A stretch of 64,000 nt of DNA from Eutreptiella sp. 'Long Island Sound 2002' (Eukaryota > Euglenozoa > Euglenophyceae > Eutreptiales > Eutreptiaceae). Under the pieces are notes generated by a model that saw only the letters and a list, made by a program, of their open reading frames with translations, was not told where the DNA came from and did not search any database. Location: the NCBI GenBank assembly GCA_964036045.1, contig OZ038389.1, positions 63,502,359 to 63,566,358 of the forward strand. Direction: 5' to 3'. The position numbers were made by a program, and so were the translations under genes. Positions 11,476 through 22,143 of the stretch are shown here, piece after piece. Every line of letters starts with the position of its first letter. Within the stretch, counting starts at the first letter, position 1.

Positions 11476-11589
11476 AACACTTTGTTTGCCACTGCTGCCC
11501 TGTTGGCATGTGCCGTATCACGACCACTGAATTGCAGTTGCAGCCTGTGCCTTGCGCCGATACGGGCGTAGTATCCTAGGTGTGGCAAG

Positions 11590-12260
11590 CATCAGCGCAG
11601 CAATAGTTTATTTCATAACTATCAGTTTTGGGTATGATAGTATGGTTGAACCAGGGCGTAGCAGGCCTTTCCGTAGGTACGTTAGAATAGGCCAAAACAC
11701 TCAAAAAGTGTGTGTAACAACAAACTTGTAAGCATGCCAAATTAGGTACACTATAGAGAGCAGGAATCTAGGATACATTAGTAGCCATACATGAATAATC
11801 ACATTCCATATGCTTATAATGTGATTCAATCATGTTTGATGCTATTTTAGAAGGTTCTAATGTATTAGAAGCTATTTTGAAGCTATTTCGAAGCTTCAGA
11901 TGGCCTGTCGCGACTGTCGCCGTCTTCTGTCGCCGACAGTGATTTACGTAACATTGACAGGGCCTGTGACTCAATAGACTACTCAGAAAGATGATATTAT
12001 ATAGGTTTTATTGCCTTTTTAATGAAAATTCTTGTGATATCAATTTTCTTGTTATTTAGGCATGTTAACCCGTATTACTGGACCAGCCAGTTGGTCCAGC
12101 TCAATGTTTGTGCACGACTTTGTCTTCTTGCTGTTGCCCACTTTGTGCTTGCCAAGGGAATCAATTGGAATGGAGAAATGCATTGAAAACAATTTTATTT
12201 CGAAGTGCAACACAAGGATAAAAGGGTTTATTGTGCACCCTAAGTACAAGCACAATACAG
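11590..12260. other. AT-rich stretch without a gene
   Basis: Only short frames without recognisable motifs are present. It contains a repeated GAAGCTATTT-type motif near 11,848-11,895 and adjoins the 3' end of LINE2a. Confidence 0.5.
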
Positions 12261-12309
12261 TGTGAGGTGCTGTAAGGCAACCAGGGGCGGCGCCATGGGT
12301 TTGAGCTGG

Positions 12310-13400
12310 TCAGGGGAGTGGGGGGGCCTTGGGGGGGGGGGTGGTCGTTAAGCCACTCCAGCGTGCGGTACAGAGCATTGAGGAGCAAGATACTCGAGCC
12401 GTGAGGGCGAGTTTTAAGTCATGACAGGGCGCTGGCTTGCTTCGGCTGGAGAGGAGGGTTGTCAGTCTTCTGTACAGGGACATAGGGACCAGCCCCTGGA
12501 CGAAATTGCGCCGTTCTCCTACGTGCGCGGTCGCAGACCACCATTCAGACACTACCCTGGTAAGAGGGGGGGGGGGCAGCGTCGGAAGTAGGTCTGTACC
12601 AGGTGTTCGCACGTCGGGTAGTGCGAGACCAAGGAGTTGACATCCATTGGGTGTGGGTCAGGGCAGGCGTGGCAATGGCGAGGACGTAAGTCATTGTGGA
12701 AAACATAGGTGGCCATGTTGAAATTTCCGGTGGACCATTTGAAGGGGAGGCCTTTCAAACATGATGTGTGGTGGTAAAAATGGAAGCTGGAATGCACGTG
12801 GATGTTTTCGTGTTTGTGGCGGGGGAGGAGATGCTGGACTAAGGTGGTAGTCAGTTTTTGAGTGACGGGGAGGGGGCCTCTGGATATGCACCCCAGCAGG
12901 GGGGGGGGGGGTGGAAGGAGGAAGGGGTCCCAGCACATCACGTGGGCAGCCCACTACAACTAAGCATCTGAAATTTTGTTTCCCCTAAATGCGGCGTGAC
13001 CCTTGTTCCACGCCAATCCCTGGATCATCCCTGGGCGTAGGGGGGCCTGGATTGATTGAAGGGAGGACTCCCAAGTGCCAGATGGTGAGCGCGACGGGAA
13101 GCCTGGGGGAGAGCATGGACAGAGAACAGTCACAGCGTGGAGTTTGTCTCCTAGCAGGGCAAGGCTGAGGCGTTGGTGAGACAGGAGGGCCCATCGTAGG
13201 AACATGATAGCCGCCTAGAACTCCGATCCCTCTGAGGACTGGTACAGGGATGTTTGGCACAGGACCCATCGGGTGCCACTCGGGAAGAATAGGGTGGCTG
13301 CAGACCCGTAGCTCAAGGCGCCTGCGGAGCCATCCAGGTACACCCAGGTGGTGTCGGGGAAGGATGTGTGGAGGAGGGCAAGGGCCGCGGCACAGCCCCA
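12310..13400 (-). pseudogene. LINE2a RNase H and zinc-binding tail
   Basis: Fragments in several minus frames match the better copy in LINE2b. A TTWVYLDGSAG strand carries the first RNase H aspartate near 13,340. WNKGHAAFRGN, near 12,985-13,015, is the His-containing loop. Further on, RHCHACPDPHPMD...SHYPTCEH forms a C-x2-C...H...C zinc-binding pattern near 12,610-12,680. RNase H would remove RNA from the cDNA hybrid. The domain is split over at least three frames, so this copy cannot make an intact protein. Confidence 0.7.
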
Positions 13401-13614
13401 CTCCTCGAGGTTATTGGGGTTAAGGGAGTGGGGTTCATCCGGGAGCCGGTACAGCCTGCAATGCAGAGAGGAACCGGTTAGGATCCCGCCGTGCGGCCCG
13501 GGGGGGGTTTTGGGATGTACTCTTGAGGGTGGAGAAGGGGGGGGGGGTAAGCAGTTCGTGGCGTCCCGTTAGCCGAGGGTGATTGATATGTGTGGGGTTT
13601 GAGAAGTGTACTCT

Positions 13615-15633
13615 TTATCGTTGCGGTGGAGGCTCGGGTCTTTGATGGTGCCGGTGGTGCCGTCTGAGAACCGAAGAGAGGCTGATTCTTTGTGCACCTC
13701 CGTGACTGTTCCCAAGTGGAATCCTAGATCCTGCGGTTTTCGTCTTAGCTGGTTTGCTGTATTGTGGTGTCGGTTTCGTGGCCTGGAATCGGACTTGGAT
13801 TTGCTCTTTCAGGAGGAAGAGGGAGGGGGGACATGAGGCGCAGAGGCTGGTGCTGTGGTATCGGAGGCCTATGGTATGGCACGCGTCCATGACGATGTCT
13901 TGGATGGCATTACGTGTGGTGTAGAGTGTTGCCTCGGCAAAAGCCCCGTTTGTTGAGGTGGGACCATCCCCGTTGAGGTACCTGACCGCGGTGTTCACCA
14001 TGGCCATGCAAGGCCAAAAAGTGAAACAGCGGAATTCCAAGACCCCCTGCTGGCGGTGGCCGTAGCGGGCCTTAGTGGAGACGTGTCAAGAAATTCTTTT
14101 GGCTTTCTCCAGGGAGGGGTCGTGCGGAATGTTCTGCCAAATCATGGTTTGGAGGCCTCCCAACTCGTTCAGGGCCAGGGGGTGTGCCATGAGGCGGTAG
14201 GAGAGAATAGGGATGAGCTGAACATTTATTGAGAGAACACACTCGGAAAGGGTGAGCCAGAGGGGCTGGAGGGTTGTGAAGAATGAGCGTATCTCTGACT
14301 TAGCCAACGCCAGTGTTTGTCTCGCATGGTTCTTGGTGAAGATGTACACCCCTAGGTACTTATAGCAATTGTGTGGCTGCCCCGTTTTCAGGTTGGTCGT
14401 TGACAGGGGGGTGCCCGAGCGGGGGGGTGAAAGTCCTGGGGGGGGGGCGGTGCCCATGGCATGGATCTGGGTTTTACTGAGGTTGAGGTCCAGACTCCAC
14501 TCCCTGGCAACCGTGTCCAAAAAATTCAAATTTTGCTGTATGCGGTCTCCACTTTCGCATCGGTATAGGAGGTCGTCGACAAAGGCATGGCCTGATTGTT
14601 TTGAGGAGGGAGGTGCAGCGACGTGAGACGGCAGGCCGAAAAGAAGCACGTTCAAGTAAAGGCAGAAAAGCACAGGCGACATGCGGCATCGTTGCCGAAC
14701 TCGCCTGGCTTGTAGGTGGGAGAGGGTGGGTGTGCCCTGACACGACTGGGAAGTTGCGACGGGCACGGTATAACGATTGAATGAGGCCTACTATTGGTGT
14801 CGGGAAGTTCAGGCGTGTCAGCACCGTGAAAACAGTGGTGTGAGGGACGGAGTTAAAGCCCTTGTTGAAATCGATGTAAAGACTGTAGCTACCGGCTGAC
14901 TCCCCAAATTTTTATGAAGGGTTGAAGATGTGGCTCTGGCATCTGCGGCTGGGGGGCCCGCCCAACTGGGTGGGGAATATGATGCAGTGTTTGATGGCCA
15001 CCACCAATATTTCCCAGTTGGCGTGTGTTGCAATTGTTTTGTAAACGCTGTTTGGGAGGGCGATAGGCCTGTAATTTACTGGATTCATAACGTCCCCCTT
15101 CTGAAAAAGCAAGATAATGTTGCCTTTGAGCCATTTCTCAGGCAGGGGCTGGTGGAGGTAGCCGTCGCACACCCGCTAGACGAACTGTTGGATCGGGGGG
15201 GGGGGGGGCTGTGCAAAGTGTAGTTGTTCGTGAAGTGCCGCCCCCGTGCCTTGTTAGGCTTGTTTTTTTTTAGCGTGTTTCGGATTGATTCCCAGGTAAT
15301 GTCGGGGAGGGGGTTGCGTCTTGTGGGCTCGGGGCAGGTGAGGGAGTGTGAGAGCAGGTGTTCCACGAGTGCGCTTGGTGATGCGTACTGGAGGCTGCCC
15401 CCAACGGTGAGGAGCGTGGAGGAAAAGATGTTGCCAACTCCTTTTTGGGTGGAGACGAGCTGTGTGGTGCCCGGGGGCTTCAGCGTTATTTCTCCGCGCT
15501 CCACGGGGTTGAGTGCCTCGTTGATGGTGCGCTTGATTCTGATTTTCTGGACCAGGCACCGATGGATCTTGGTGGCTGCCGCCTTGTTTACTTTGGTTTC
15601 CAATTCCTTGATGTGTTTGTTGAGTGTGTCCAT
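13615..15633 (-). pseudogene. LINE2a reverse transcriptase
   Basis: RT blocks are present in order on the minus strand. They are LPDITWESI, then KWLKGNIILLFQKGDVMNP followed by YRPIALPNSVYKTIATHANW (about 15,000-15,130), LYIDFNKGFNSVPH (motif A, near 14,850), RRVRQRCRMSPVLF (motif B, near 14,680) and AFVDDLLYR (motif C, near 14,565). Downstream, LSKTQIHAMG and YKYLGVYIF are the usual thumb-proximal blocks. Motif A and C aspartates are retained. At least four frame changes break the protein. The frame order matches LINE2b, so this is the same family rather than chance similarity. Confidence 0.88.
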
Positions 15634-15682
15634 GGAAGCGAGGTAAGCAGGATGGCTGGGGGGGGGGGGGGGGGCAAGGAGT

Positions 15683-16756
15683 TCAGGGACGCTTTGATTT
15701 TCTTGACCAGGGCTGAGGAGGTAGGGTGGAAGGTGCGGTGATGGTGTGGTAGCTGGTAGCCACTTCCTCCAGCACCGCGTCAGTGAAGCTCTCTATGTCC
15801 GCCGAGGATAGAGAGTCGAAACAAGGGAGTGTAGACTCGCACCACTTTGCCAGGGGGGCGAGGGAATCATGGTACTTGGAGCGTTCCTGCTCCGTCAGTT
15901 GCGGAGGTCGGGGCGAAGAATTCTGAGGCTGCCGGGAAACTAGAATTTGGTCAAGGCGGCTGCTGCTCGCCCGGTATTGGCTGGGGTACCTGGAGAAGGA
16001 CCGAGCAGCCGGGTCAAAATGTCGGAAGGTGTCGATGAGGCGTGGCGGGTCGCTTGTGACTAGCCTCCAGAGGCATGGCCACGCTTTGTCCGTTTGAAGG
16101 TTTGCCCCGTCCCGCTCGGGGCACATTATGTCGTTGGTGTCTCCTCCTGAGACGTGGCTGGGATATTGTTGCATCAGCAGGCGGAGGAGGTTTTCAATTT
16201 TTAAACGGTGGACGTCCGTGCCTGGGGCGTATATTGAAACAAGGAGGGTGAACGGGGCCCCCAGAAGGCTGAGGATGGCCGCCGCCAGTAGCCCTTCTGT
16301 GTCAAGCCCTTGGACGGGGGTGATGAAACGAGAGAGTCGGGGGGAGCAAACCAAAATGGATCCACGCTCGCCCCTGAGGGTTTTGTCCTGGCTGATTTTG
16401 GAAGCGATGGTTGCTTTAGTGCCCGAGCCGTAGGCGTATATGTGGTAGAGGATGGTGGTATGGTGGATTCCTTGGAGGAAGAGGATGTCGAAGTTGTTTT
16501 TGAGGTGTTGGAGAGTTTGGCTACTCACTATAGGCTTTTTCTGCAAGTTGTGGGAGAGGAACTGTAGTTCTGAAGGGAGGGGTACAGGGGGGCGGTGCGG
16601 CTTTTGGTATCCCTTCCGTAGGCATTTGGTGGACCTCGGGGGGGGGAGGCCGGGACAGGGGGGGGGTGAAGGCCTGGGGGGTACAGGGGGGTCGGGTGGG
16701 CTGGGCTGGCTAAGGCTGCGGAAGCGCTGGACTTGGCCGGCTGGTACCCCGGCCAA
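15683..16756 (-). pseudogene. LINE2a apurinic-type endonuclease
   Basis: A 357-codon minus frame starts with a proline-rich linker and continues as an exonuclease-endonuclease-phosphatase fold. Its landmarks are FLSHNLQKK, FDILFLQGIHH (the catalytic Glu of the usual LQE is Gly here), LVSIYAPGTD, SGGDTND (usual GGDFN), LIDTFRHFDP and SSSRLDQILVS. In intact LINEs this domain nicks the target DNA and primes reverse transcription. Loss of the Glu and the altered GGDFN point to an inactive domain. The corresponding part of LINE2b keeps FLQE and GGDFN, which supports the assignment. Confidence 0.85.
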
Positions 16757-16910
16757 GGCAAGTGCTTCGTCTAGCCCCTTGCCGGCTTCAGAGGAAGCCG
16801 TGACATGGCTAGTGTTTCACCGAATTGTGGCGCGTGCTTGCGTTGGCAGAGCGGGCTGAAGAGAGCGGGGGGCGGGTATCCGGCCCTTTGATATTCATGG
16901 GTTAGCTTGC

Positions 16911-17480
16911 CTACGGAATGTGGCGGCAGATTAGAGCGAGTCGCGGGGTGGTACGAAGGACAATTAACCCAAACACCTCCGCCTCTTTCCGTCGGGGTAT
17001 CCCATGGTGCCACTCCTGGCGTGCAGCTCCCGTGAGGAAAAGGAGAGACCGGGCAAACAGGTGCATGCAAGGCGAGTGTCCGTGGGAGGTGTTCTTAAAA
17101 AACATCGTGTTGTCCCTTTGAGGGCCAAAAATGGACACTGGGTCGCCTAGCAGGGGGTCGTATTTGTGGTAGCCGATGCCTTCCCCTGGAAGATACATTC
17201 TGCCGGTGATTTGGTTTGGGGGAGGTTGCGGGAGGCCCAGGCATTCCAACGCGGCAGTGTACGTCTGGAGGATCGAAGAAAATTCTACTGGGATGGGGGA
17301 CATGGCGGTGACTTTGCCAGGGCCTAGCTATGCGTGACCGAAATGCTGGACAGAGCGCTCGTGGTATTTTCCCCATTTGTTGTCATGGAGGATCCTTTTT
17401 ACCGTTTCCTCCTGGCTTTCGGAAAATACGTCCCAGACGTAACAGAAACCAGCGGGGAGGCGGGGGTGAATTTGTATCTC
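16911..17480 (-). pseudogene. AlkB-like Fe(II)/2-oxoglutarate dioxygenase domain of LINE2a
   Basis: The minus frame shows the AlkB signature series. It begins with ERSVQHFGHA, followed by a TAG, then the same frame continues with PPNQITGRMYLPGEGIGYHK, SLLFLTGAARQEWHHGIPRR and PRLALICRH. AlkB proteins oxidatively remove alkyl groups from nucleic acids. The NQ-T-x-Y-x-PG-x-GI block, the GARxxWxHxIPxR block with the distal iron-binding His, and the R-x5-R oxoglutarate-binding end are all present. Of the HxD iron pair, the His remains but the Asp position is Tyr (HKY). One in-frame TAG lies near 17,325 and another ends the frame at 16911. A proline-rich linker then leads into the endonuclease. 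Confidence 0.82.
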
Positions 17481-18023
17481 CGGAGCTGGGGTGGGGGCAT
17501 CGTGGTCGGGGGGTAGGAGGGTGCTTGCTTCGCCCGCCAGTGGAGTAAGCAGCCGGACGACGGCCTCTGACATCTCCTCGATGCGGCTTGTACCCGGTGT
17601 CGGCGCGGCGGCATTGGTGTCGCCCGGCGCCCCGTTCCACTCGCTGATGCGCTCAGAGAGCCCCGTTGCGGGCCGCTCGCGGAGGGCGGAGAGAAGCTGG
17701 GATACGAAGGCCGTGGAGCCCAAGGCAGCGCCCGCTCGGTGGCGCTGCACGATGGGTTGCTCATGCTCGGCTACGTCTGGGTCTTCCGCAGGAAGGATCT
17801 TCTCGAGGGAGAGGAGGTTGCGGTGTAAGAGGGCCAAAGGAGCGTCTCCGTATTTGAAGTCATGAGCTAGCAGCGCGGACTCTTCCTTCTCGTAAACCAC
17901 AAGGTGGGCTTTGTTGCTGCTCGTAGGGAGGCGGCGCAGGTTTGAAGGCCACGTAGGGGCCAAGAATCCTGCTTGGATGCGCAGGTCAAGGGCCTGCGCC
18001 GCTCTGAGGGCCACTAGGAGCAC
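17328..18023 (-). pseudogene. N-terminal extension upstream of the LINE2a AlkB domain
   Basis: A 231-codon frame, the same frame as the AlkB domain, ends at the TAG just before it. The C-terminal 40 residues (PAGFCYVWDVFSES, then HDNKWGKYHERSVQ) are the first AlkB strands. The remaining N-terminal part is rich in Ala, Pro and Leu and contains SSNKAHLVVYEKEE and LLHRNLLSLEKILP; it resembles no family I know. It may be ORF1 of LINE2a or the end of the separate gene further upstream. The first codon of the frame is not a convincing start. Confidence 0.5.
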
Positions 18024-18039
18024 GGCCGTTTTGGGGGCT

Positions 18040-19387
18040 TTAGACCAGTCTTATGAGGGCGGGGCCGGCGTTGCGTGGGCCTGCTCGGGGGCGCTCGAAG
18101 GTGCCGACCTTGTGTTGCCGTCGGATCTTGACGAAAACCGCACCAATTGTCCATCTATGCCAAGGAAAAGGACAATGCCGCACGAGTGGAAGAAACAGAT
18201 GGCAAGAGTTTGGACTCCGGCTTTCATTACGTCGCACGGCGCGTGAGTGGTGTCCATCGCCACGTCGGGGGAATCTTTTTGGACCGGAACATCGCACCCA
18301 AGGACGGTGAAGCACCTCGTCCCCCGGGAAGGTTGGCAATCATCATGGTGAGCATTTCAGGGGTTTCCAGATCTTTGTTATGCTTCTTCTGGTCCCTAGC
18401 GATCATGGCACCATAGACCTCGGTAGACCGCAAAGCCTGCATGTCCATTGCAATGAGTTCCCCGGTGAGGAATTGGGCGCACTCGCGGGCTTGAAACATG
18501 GGCTCGTCGGCAAAGCGGGACGGGACTTCGCAATCAAATCGATAGTAGGCCCAATTTGGGCTTTCGGAAGGAGTAATGTGGCCAAATGGGTAGTATGCAT
18601 TCTTGGCATTCACCAACAGATATGCTAGAGCGGGGACAAACATTTCATTCTTTAGCTTCAGGAATGCATGGGCGTCTCCAATTTTGCGTTGTTTTGGTTT
18701 TGACGGCCTCTGTCCTCCGGCAGCGTAGGCTCGATGTGATCAAGGATTTCTATGCTTACTTCAAACCATAGTGTTTTGTGCAACAGTAGGTCACACACCG
18801 TTGGATGAGCATGCTTGGTGGCGAAGCGGAATGGCTCAAACTCAAAATTGATGTCCTCGTATCGGCATCCGTCGAAGGAAGAGGTGTTTGGAAGCAAGGC
18901 AACATACTGCATCGTTTGATCGCCGCTTGTGCGGAACTCGTAGGAGTCTTTGCCGTCCTTTTCGACCTTGTAGGCTTCCCGGAGTTGCACTCCGTGCATA
19001 CATACCACGCTAGAAATGTAAAGAAGCAGTGGGAAAAGGGCCGAAGGTGAGCCTAGCATGTGAAAAGTGGCGGCCACCACTTGAGCGCCCCATGCCGGAA
19101 TAACGAACCATCCTTTGAGATCTTTGTTCTCTTCTTTGGTTGTATCTAGCACTGTTTGTAGTTGTTTAGCCCACGGGGTGGCGGTAGGCGGAGACTTTTT
19201 CGCTTCGGTTTGAGGGTAGCCAACTCGTATGGCTTTAGGTAAAAGCACTTGTGCTTAAACAATATTTTTTCGAGCTCAATGCAGTTATTGTGCGCGACGG
19301 AAGAGACCCTGCCTCGGTTCAAAATTTCCCTGGGATTGCTCCCAACAAAAGCGGATTGAATATCGGTGCCTTCCACATCCAGGTAAA
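18040..19387 (-). pseudogene. C-terminal half of a split, unrecognised gene
   Basis: Minus-strand fragments join through frame changes into one protein. A part containing ENKDLKGWFVIPAWGAQVV ends at 18658. It is followed by DAHAFLKLKNEMFVPALAYL and a 139-codon frame (18227-18643) containing YYRFDCEVPSRFADEPMFQ and MDMQALRSTEVYGAMIA. A third part runs from MDTTHAPCDVMKAG to HSCGIVLFLGIDGQLV. The first 710 bp duplicate 34456-35167, where the N-terminal half continues upstream. LINE3b therefore interrupted one gene, and this is its downstream half plus a duplicated piece. No known domain is visible. The coding may run on into the AlkB frame, making it a very long ORF1 of LINE2a. Confidence 0.6.
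18678..19387. repeat. Left copy of 710-bp duplication flanking LINE3b
   Basis: It matches 34456-35167 in direct orientation with scattered substitutions. It ends at 19387 exactly where LINE3 sequence begins; the right copy begins exactly after the LINE3 ACCT tail. Confidence 0.88.
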
Positions 19388-19538
19388 CCTCGAACCGGAT
19401 TCCAACCAAAAACCCTACCCCAAACCGAAACCAGAACCCAAACGACAACACCACCCGCAGCAGCACCGACACTACCACCACCACCAATAACAACACCAAC
19501 ACCTGCCCACACAGCCCCCAACACCACAAGACCCCGCG

Positions 19539-21168
19539 CGCCCACTTGGTCCCTAGTTTCATCTTACCAGAACTCAATATTCATCTTAAAATGGTTAAGA
19601 TGAAAATCTTGAAATCAAATCTTATTCATTCTGCCTTCATTTTTTCAGTCATATTGGTTCCAAATCTGTGGTTGGGTGCCTGCTGCAGATGCCGTGCGCG
19701 TGTGTGTCGCTGTTTCTGCCTGTCGCCGCAACTTTTTGCAAGGAAAGTGTTTTCACAGAAAATTCGTCGTACAAAGAATAATTTCGTCGTACGATGAAAG
19801 TTTACGATGAATTTAGCGCGACAGAAGCGACATGCAAAAATATGCACCGAGATCTGACACAGTAACAGTGAAAGTCGTAACAGTCGCTGCCAACACTCAA
19901 TGGCAATCAAAATAGATACGTTCAGTTGCCCTCTGCACTGTCAGGCGCTGCACCACTCGCACCTGCACCTTCTGACTCCTTATCTGTTTGTTCCTCGGGC
20001 TTTTCTTGGTCTGCGGCTGGTGCTGGTGGTGCAGCTGGTTCTGCAGCAGCTTCTGCCTTGCGTGCCTTGCGGGCTTCGCGCTCCTTCTGCTGCTGTTCCT
20101 TCATCTTGCGCTTCTTCAGTGCCAGCGTCATGCCTTTGCAGTAAAGCTCGGCTTCTTTGGGAGTGCTAAACGCGATGGGAGCAGCAAGATATTGACCTTC
20201 CACGTTCCAGCTTCTGGCGGTCGCATCGTCGGGAAGCCAATAGATAGTGCCCTCAGTCCGCTCCGCTTCAGCCACTAGTTCGTCAGATACTTTCGTTCCT
20301 CTAGGCTCATAAAATCGACAAGCGATCCCTGGTGCCACCTTCGATTCGTCAGAGGCCTCCGCCTGGTATCGGACATACGACCACTCCATTCCTTTGGCCG
20401 GAGTTGTTTGGGTGACGCCTTCATCGCTGGCATCACGGTCATCTTCCTCTTCCTCGTCTTCACCTTCATCCTCCTCAGGTTCTTCCGACTCCTCGTTTTC
20501 AGACTCAGATTCCCACTTGCTTTTTCTGATGGCTGGTGGTGCTGCTTTTGTCGGTTCGCTTTTTTCATTACGTTTTGCATTACTCTTTGGGGTGCCCCTC
20601 CTTGTGGCTTGTTCCTGGAAGGCAAACAGTGTCCGCATGGCATTGGGGTTAATGGGCTTTGCAATTTTCACGGTTGTTGTTGCCGTTTTCACTGGGCTCT
20701 GCCAGGGCTCCCAGTGAACAGCTTTTTTCTGCTTATGCTGCATTGCTCTTGCTGCGATCTCATCGGTCTCCAATGCTTGTAACATCCCAGATGTTTGAGC
20801 GGGTGCAGGTCTCAGTGAATTTAGGATGCCTCCTGCAGTTCCATCGCTCTGAAAAAAACGGGCAAACAAAAGGCGGATGTGCACAACAATAGGGGGTGGA
20901 TTTTCGATTTGGGCAAATCCTAATGATTAATCAAGCAATCCATTAATTTCATAGCTGCAATGATAAATGTAAATGTTTACAACTGCAAAGGTGCAAAGAG
21001 TCCCCAGAACTGTAAAACTACAAAAAGGTGTAGGCAAAAAGGTGGAGCCCAAAAAAAAAAGTTCAGCAGATTATTCTTCTTATTTTTCTTCTTACTTTTC
21101 ATCTTAAGATGAATTTTTCATCTTAAGAAGATAAATTTCTTAAGATAAAACTGGGGACCAAGTGGGCG
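19539..21168. mobile_element. DNA element with terminal inverted repeats, carrying an acidic-protein gene
   Basis: The left end reads CGCCCACTTGGTCCCTAGTT and the reverse complement of the right end reads CGCCCACTTGGTCCCCAGTT; the similarity continues through an ATCTTA motif (about 28 bp with two mismatches). CATCTTAAGATG-type palindromes lie close inside both ends (about 19,556-19,610 and 21,105-21,145). I find no clear target-site duplication. It sits within LINE3b and holds one minus-strand gene, with no recognisable transposase. Confidence 0.72.
19922..20848 (-). CDS. Acidic, lysine-tailed hypothetical protein (single visible exon)
   Basis: The uninterrupted minus frame encodes about 308 residues. 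The order is a basic N-terminal third, a long acidic run (ESENEESEEPEEDEGEDEEE, about residues 115-145), a compact middle with EWSYVRYQAEASDES and GIACRFYEPRGTKVSDELV, a charged helix (KKRKMKEQQQKEREARKARK) and an Ala/Pro/Glu tail. A pyrimidine tract ending in TTTTTTCAG lies immediately before position 20848, so the visible ORF is probably a 3' exon; the first exon is not found. The composition suggests a nuclear, chromatin- or RNA-associated protein, but no family is recognised. It lies inside the TIR element and may be that element's accessory gene. Confidence 0.6.
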   Translation of the reverse strand, partial: SDGTAGGILNSLRPAPAQTSGMLQALETDEIAARAMQHKQKKAVHWEPWQSPVKTATTTVKIAKPINPNAMRTLFAFQEQATRRGTPKSNAKRNEKSEPTKAAPPAIRKSKWESESENEESEEPEEDEGEDEEEEDDRDASDEGVTQTTPAKGMEWSYVRYQAEASDESKVAPGIACRFYEPRGTKVSDELVAEAERTEGTIYWLPDDATARSWNVEGQYLAAPIAFSTPKEAELYCKGMTLALKKRKMKEQQQKEREARKARKAEAAAEPAAPPAPAADQEKPEEQTDKESEGAGASGAAPDSAEGN

Positions 21169-21814
21169 TGCGGGCGAGCTACGATGGCAGCACAACGGAC
21201 CCCGCCCTAGTCAAGACTGAATATTGGGACCGAGCTGGTGGGGGAGGGAACATTAGCTATGAGTGGTTAAGGACATCAAGAATGATTCACACATTGATGG
21301 CTCTTGAAAAGGTGAAATCAGCTTGCAAGTGAACCCCATCACCACGAGGCCCACTTTCATGGCTTCTTGGACTTCCGAGGGGACATAATGCCCGAAAATG
21401 GGCTCAAAATGGGCTCATTTGACGCGTTGGTGCACCCCAAATGGTCTATGATGAGGTTTGAGAAAATGCGTTTTTGACCCATTTTTGACCCATTCTTGGT
21501 CCCAAAACAGCCAATTTTCAAGGCATTTTCGGATTTTTGGAGGACCAAAATGGCCCACCACAAGATCAAAAAGGTCCAAAAACACTTGTTTTCGCGTCGC
21601 ACATGGTCTAGGATCATTTGTGAGAAAAGTCATCTTTTTACCCCTACTGGACCCTATTGACTCAGTTGGGCACCCACCTGTTTGGGCTTGAGCTTGCAGC
21701 TTGCCGCAGCCTGGTGGGCCTAGGTATTGGAGTCTAGGCGTCCGTTTTGGGCAATTTTGAGGGTTGGAAATTACAAAACGTCGGGGGTTGCGGTTGGAGT
21801 AGGTGCCCTACACG
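21169..21814. other. Low-complexity stretch without a gene
   Basis: Repeated TTTTTGACCC and CAAAATGGGCTC motifs occur around 21,390-21,560. Frames on both strands reflect this simple composition. Similar GGCCAAA-rich sequence recurs at 22,320-22,520, so the two may be parts of one inserted unit. Confidence 0.45.
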
Positions 21815-22020
21815 TCCCCGGGTCGGTCTGGCCGGCGGCAATGGTGGTTCGTGGGGGATGGATGATGGGGCGCTTGGAGATAGGGAGGTTGACGAAGGTT
21901 TGGACGGGGTCGTGATGGGTGGCCGCCTCTGTGGTGGCGGCGGCCGCTGGGGGGAGGGGGGCTCGGGATATGGTTGGTGGGGGGTCCTGGTTTGGGTTGG
22001 GGTTTGGTTCACCGAGCTGG
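21815..22020 (-). mobile_element. Inverted segment of LINE3b
   Basis: On the minus strand it encodes the PEPPSPQ-PPPPQRRPP-TTPSKPSSTS series found on the plus strand of LINE3a at about 45,490-45,600. It ends at a CCCGGGGACGTG, and the forward part of LINE3b resumes at 22,560 with GTGGGACCCCTCGACC, which is the next sequence in LINE3a. Confidence 0.65.
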
Positions 22021-22080
22021 TGGAACCAGTCTTCGTTTTATAACCCTTTTTAGTGTCTAGGGTGGACCTACCAGGTTTAG

Positions 22081-22143
22081 CAGCAGCAAGCAAGCAAGCA
22101 AGCAAGCAGGCAAGCAAGCAGCAAGCAAGCAAGCAAGCAGCAC
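22081..22143. repeat. (AAGC)n microsatellite
   Basis: Runs of CAAG repeats are broken by CAGG and CAGCA interruptions. Confidence 0.95.

Larger units (their letters stand above)
12290..17700 (-). mobile_element. LINE2a: non-LTR retrotransposon with AlkB domain (decayed)
   Basis: On the minus strand, an AlkB-like domain, a proline-rich linker, an AP-endonuclease-like domain, RT, RNase H and a CxxC-H-C zinc-binding tail follow in order, spread over several frames with stops. The 3' end lies near 12,290 but no poly-A or simple-repeat tail is clear. The 5' limit is uncertain: the reading continues without an obvious break into the unrecognised protein at 17.5-19.4 kb. A second, diverged copy (53.7-59.9 kb) has the same order. 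Confidence 0.88.
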
